Positions 59,904-64,000 of a stretch of 64,000 nt of DNA are shown in pieces. The notes beneath the pieces were generated by a model. The model saw nothing but the letters and a program-made list of their open reading frames with translations, searched no databases and had not been told where the DNA came from. Each line of letters begins with the position of its first letter. Positions within the stretch are counted from its first letter, which is position 1. Made by a program: the position numbers and the translations under genes. Origin of the DNA: Pyricularia pennisetigena (Eukaryota; Ascomycota; Sordariomycetes; Magnaporthales; Pyriculariaceae); NCBI RefSeq assembly GCF_004337985.1, contig NC_043744.1, positions 2,730 through 66,729 on the forward strand. The letters are read 5' to 3'.

Positions 59904-60093
59904 CTCAGGGCTCATCCCTGAAGCCCAAAACTCCACAATTAATCCACTTCGTTCGCTTCGCTCCACTTCGTGGCTCAATTAGGGTTTTGCAATGTACCTG
60001 TAAATCCATCTAAAAATTGTTTTGGTTCAGGTTTAAGGACAACTTGTCGATTTTCGCCGTTTATGGCGGTATTTTTGGCCTTTTTTTAACCGA
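59904..60093 (-). repeat. Dispersed repeat, right copy (inverted relative to 53227)
   Basis: The sequence is the reverse complement of 53227-53391 with an extra segment of about 25 bases made of short CACTTCG/GCTTCG repeats. It is decayed by transitions. Together with the left copy it flanks the ygiC-like/ygiB-like island. Confidence 0.75.
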
Positions 60094-60502
60094 AATGTTA
60101 CGATCAAGGTATCGGGTAACCTGTTCTTAGGGTAAAGTACAGTGGGTTAAAGCAACTGAGCGTCTTAATTGGGTAACTGGGGTTTTCAATAACTGGGGTG
60201 AAATTATAATCGTTCTCAAGTAAATATTGAGGTTAATTAAAATTTAATTGCTGCTAAACAATCCTAAAATCGAATCTATTTATATGGTAATAAGCGTGCC
60301 TTATATAGACTATATCCCAAAAATGATTTTCCTTAATCTGTCACAAATCGCAGAAATTATTTCGCCTAATCTATTATAATTTTTTAAAAATTATTAAAAT
60401 TACCTTTTTAGCGATTACGTAGCGTTACGTAACTTCTCCCTTAAGTAATCGATATTCTGTTGTCGGTAATTTCTTTGGGCGAATGTCGTTAAAAGGGGTA
60501 TA

Positions 60503-60550
60503 ACCCCGCCTGGCCTTATTAATACCAACCCATTTTATTTGGTCGTAATA
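60503..60550 (+). repeat. Fragment of the dispersed repeat in direct orientation
   Basis: It matches 53401-53448 (ACCCCGCCTGGCC to GGTCGTAATA) in the same orientation, separated from the inverted part at 59904-60093. A local inversion or two insertions would explain this. Confidence 0.6.
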
Positions 60551-60999
60551 TTAGGTTTCCCTTTTTTTGGCCAAATCCTTTTGGCCTTTAAATAGTTTAT
60601 ACTCCTTTAATTTTTGTTTTTGTTTCCATATTTTTTTTTTGCTAATTTTTTTGCGTTATATTTAATCGCGTAACCAAATTAAAATTTGGTTATTCGTCGA
60701 TAAAACGTCGCCACGTTTTCCTTTTTTCCCTATTATCGACCAATATTATCGAAATATTTTCCTGCAATCCCTGCTATATTAAGGGCGTAGTATTTTATTA
60801 AATATTTCCGCAGGATTTTGCTCGTTGTATGGAATACGTTCGTTCCAACCGTTTTGGTTGCGACGTATTAGGTTTATCCGCTGTTTAAATCCGTTATATT
60901 AATCGCTAGCATTCGAAATTAGATGCGGAGGTTAAAACGTTTAAAAAGTAAATTTACGCGCAATAGGCGAAATTGCTTCGTTTGCGAAAATAAAAAAAA
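60551..60999. other. AT-rich stretch, no gene seen
   Basis: RIP-like sequence with no supportable feature. Confidence 0.45.
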
Positions 61000-61365
61000 T
61001 TGTGGTCTAAAAAAATAATGCAAATTGTATTTCGCGGGATTAATAATTTGGAGGAATTGGATCGCGTGGAACGGGAGGAGGCAAAACAGGAAAAGCGGCG
61101 GCGATCGTCCGAAATTTTTCCTAAAATATTATTCGAATCGCTTTTTCCGGATTCCAATTTTGTTTGGGATTCGATTTTCCCGATAGGTTTTTTAAATCCT
61201 TTTTTGTTAAATAAAATAAATATTTTTGCGCAATATTCGGTCGGTAAATTGTTTTTGTCCGTATGTTTTAGTTTGTTGGTATATATTAATCGTTTTTTTG
61301 TAAATTCGTTTGGTGGTATGGTTTCGAATTTTGGTCGATTTTTAGCTTTTGGGAATAGTAAATAG
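61000..61365 (+). pseudogene. Unidentified ORF next to the chromovirus
   Basis: An open frame of 121 codons has a charged stretch (LEELDRVEREEAKQEKRRRSS, residues about 17-37) followed by a Phe/Leu-rich half. The charged part looks like the C-terminal tail of some fungal transposases, but no catalytic motif is present. It abuts the end of the chromovirus integrase on the other strand. It may be a fragment of another element or of no meaning. Confidence 0.25.
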
Positions 61366-61389
61366 TATTTTTTTAAGTTGTTTTTTTTT

Positions 61390-64000
61390 TTTGGCTAATT
61401 TGTTCGCAAATCCAATTCCTGGTAATATTAACGGAATAATTCCTGGCAATTTTGGAGGTGGTTAAAAGGTTCCCAAATGTTTTTTTCGTATCCGTAATTT
61501 TCCCATTTAATAAAATATTTTATTTTACCGTAATTGCGTTTATGGTCCAATATTCGTTCGACGTCGTATATTTCTTTTTCGTCGATTTCGATTGTTTTTT
61601 ATATATTGGTGCCGGGTAATGCTGGTTCCAATAATAATACGTGGAACGTTAGGTGGATTTTTATAATTTTTGGTAATAATAATTTGTAATTAGTTTCGCT
61701 AATCTTTTTATCGATTTTAAAAAGTCCAAATTTTTTATAATTAAATTTGCTATTTGGTCGTTGTGTTTTAATATTGCGTCGAATGAGGTAAACGCTATTT
61801 TTTTCCTGGAAAAATGGTCCTTTTATCCGATATTGGTTAACGTATTTGGTTATTTTTTTTCGTACGAATTCCAATTCCTGTTGGAGTTTTTAGTAAAGTT
61901 TTCGTAATTCGTTTGTTTATTTATCGGCTCGTGGGGCCGTAATCGTAATTTTTAATTTTCCGTATACCGTAGGGTTAAATCCGTAATTGGTATAAAACGG
62001 GGTTATTTTAATATTTTTATTTTTTAAGCTATTATATGCGAATTATACTGTGGATAATAACCGTACCCAGTTATCCTGTTTATAATTTATATAATATTTT
62101 AAATATTATTGTAATATTTGGTTTACTCGTTTTATTTATCCATTTATCTGTGGGTGGAATGCTGTAAATAATTTGTGGTCGGTTCCTAGCTATTCCATCA
62201 AAAATTTCCAAAATTTTAATGTAAAAAATTTATTTTTATCCGTAATAATGCTTTCTGGAAGTCCGTAGTTGCTGACAATTATTCGTAGGAATATGTAAGC
62301 GATTTTTTCGGCGTTGCTATTTTCTTTATAGGGTAGGAAATAGGCGTATTTAATAAGTTTGTCCATTATAACTAATATGCTATTATATTTAGTTTTAGTA
62401 AATGGTTTTTCGGAAAATGGTAATTTGACGATAAAATCCATTATAATAGTTTACCAGGCCTTGTTAGGGGCTGGTAAAAATTGTAAAAGCCCGTAAGGTT
62501 TATATTTGGCGGATTTGCTTTTTGCGCAAAATTCGCAATTTTTAATGGTTTTTCGTACTTTTTATCGTATTCCTTTGAAATTATGGTGCTGTTTTAACCG
62601 TTTCCATGTTTTGGAAATCCTTTGGTGTCCGTAAATTTTATTTTCGTGGATTTTCCGTATTTTTTTTAATATAATTACCGTGTTGGTCGTTATAAAATTT
62701 CGGTGAGCTGGTAAAAGGTTTCCGTTGTCGTTTGCCGTAAAAATTTTCCGTGTTTTTTCGGGTATTATGTTTTTATAGTTTGGTTTTTTGCTGAAAGCGT
62801 CGGCCCTGCCATTTTCTGTTCCTTTTCGGTAAATAATTTTAAAATGGAATTTTAATAGGAATTTTGCCCATTTAATTTGTCGTTTGTTTAACATTTTACT
62901 GGTGGTGAAATAGGTTAGGTTTTTGTGGTCCGTATAAACTAATACTTCGTATTTAATTCCGGATAATTGTGGTTTCCATTTTTTAAATGTTCGGATAATA
63001 GCCATAAATTTTTTATCGTAAATTTGGTAATTAAATTTTGGTCCATATAATTTTTGTGAAAAAAAGGCGTAAAAATGCAGGCGTCCTTTTTCGTTTCGTT
63101 GGCTAAATTGTCCTCCGATTGCGTAATCGGATGCGTCGGTTTCGATTTCGAAAGGTTTCGTTGGGTTTGGTATTTTAAGGATCGGTTTTTGTGCTATTGC
63201 ATTTCGTAGCTGTTCGAAAATTTGCTGTATTTATTCCGTTTATTGGAATTTTAGGTCTTTTTTGGTTATATTGGTTAATGGGGTGGCGATCGCGCCGTAA
63301 TTTTTAATAAATTTTCTGTAAAAGTTTACGAATCCAAAAAATACCCGAACGTTTTTTACGTTTTATGGTTGGGGCTATTCCCTTATTATTTGGATTTTTA
63401 ATTTTTCCATCCTAATTTTTCTAGGGGCGATAATATATCCTAGGAAATTAATTTGCTTGCTATAAAAAATACATTTTTCGGGTTTAATTAAAAGTTTAAC
63501 GTTTTATAGTTTTTGTATAATTGTGTGGACGTGTTTTTTATATTTTTCCAACGTTTTGGAAAAAATAAGGATATCGTCCAGGTAAATAACGACAAAAATA
63601 TTTAAATATTCCTTAAAAACGTGGTTAATTATGGTTTAAAAGGTTGCGGGGGCGTTGGTGAAACCGAAAAGTATTACCAAGTATTTATAATGTTTTCGTT
63701 TGGTGCGAAATACTATTTTCCATTCCTCGCCTTCCTTTATACGGATTAAATTATATGCTCCTTTAAAATTTAATATTATAAACCATTGTATTTGGTAAAA
63801 TATGTTTCGAAATTCTCCTATTAATGGGAGCGGGTAGCAATTTTTTATTATAATGTCGTTTAATTGTTTATAATCCACGTATAATCGTAGTTTTCCGTTC
63901 TTTTTTGGTACGAAAAGGATTGGGTATCCTGCTGGTAATATCGATGGTTTAATGTAACCTTTTTTAAGGTTTTCCGCGAAGTATTCGTTTAAAACCTCCA
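61390..64000 (-). mobile_element. Ty3/gypsy chromovirus pol, RIP-decayed, running out of the window
   Basis: On the minus strand, reading from the right edge: reverse transcriptase (63636-63878 with FGFTNAPATF; YLDD at about 63570-63602), RNase H (TDHKNLTYF near 62900-62960, ADAFSKKP near 62780-62810), the integrase His/Cys region (about 62560-62680), the integrase core (62190-62441 with DFIVKLP and ITDKNKFF), the integrase C-terminal region (61599-61874 with RRNIKTQRP and HLTFHVLLLEPA), and a chromodomain (YDVERILDHKR to KYFIKWENYGYEKNIWEPF, about 61400-61590). Many CAA/CAG/TGG-to-stop changes interrupt it. No LTR is seen on the left side, so the 3' end may be lost. The gag and protease parts lie outside the window. 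Confidence 0.88.

Overview
The window looks like a chromosome end of a filamentous ascomycete (Pezizomycotina). The reasons are (1) interstitial CCCTAA telomeric repeats, (2) pervasive C-to-T and G-to-A decay at CpA/TpG that turns Gln, Arg and Trp codons into stops and leaves CpG and TpA abundant, which is the signature of repeat-induced point mutation (RIP), (3) a RIP-decayed chromodomain-containing Ty3/gypsy element, and (4) fungal telomere-linked RecQ-type helicase sequences. The orientation of the CCCTAA tracts on the + strand places the telomere to the left and the chromosome interior to the right.

From left to right: LINE copy 1 (1-2264), CCCTAA tract, module A (2277-22454), LINE copy 2 (22455-26296), CCCTAA, module B (26303-44363), LINE copy 3 (44364-45331), CCCTAA tract, LINE copy 4 (45349-48564), CCCTAA, module C (48571-52498), then non-repeated sequence (52499-64000). 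The LINEs are non-LTR retrotransposons with a YLDD reverse transcriptase, a CCHC knuckle and a restriction-like endonuclease. All four are in the + orientation and run straight into CCCTAA at their 3' ends, as expected for insertion primed from the G-strand of a telomere (compare MoTeR elements of Magnaporthe). The outermost copy is open throughout its visible 686 codons. The inner copies carry RIP stops or are 5'-truncated.

Modules A, B and C are paralogous subtelomeric units. A and B are collinear over about 18 kb at a constant offset of 21,996 bases. Each carries a divergent pair of decayed helicase genes: a SNF2-family ATPase on the minus strand and an OrsD-like/RecQ-family telomere-linked helicase on the plus strand. 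A further decayed minus-strand coiled-coil gene lies to their left, and a 42-bp minisatellite and an 18-bp palindrome lie near the common right end. The three modules have different left ends, each capped by CCCTAA, but share one right end.

The interior part holds an intact GC-rich gene island: a glutathionylspermidine-synthase-like ATP-grasp gene (YgiC/YjfC type, minus strand, 55433-56878) and, divergently, a small secreted protein (57920-58246) whose C-terminus resembles bacterial YgiB (DUF1190). In enterobacteria ygiB and ygiC are neighbours, so this may be a transferred or long-conserved gene pair. It is surrounded by decayed repeats: an inverted repeat pair at 53.2 and 60.0 kb, a possible hAT end at 55.0 kb, and a chromovirus pol running out of the right edge. 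No rRNA, tRNA or CRISPR array was seen.
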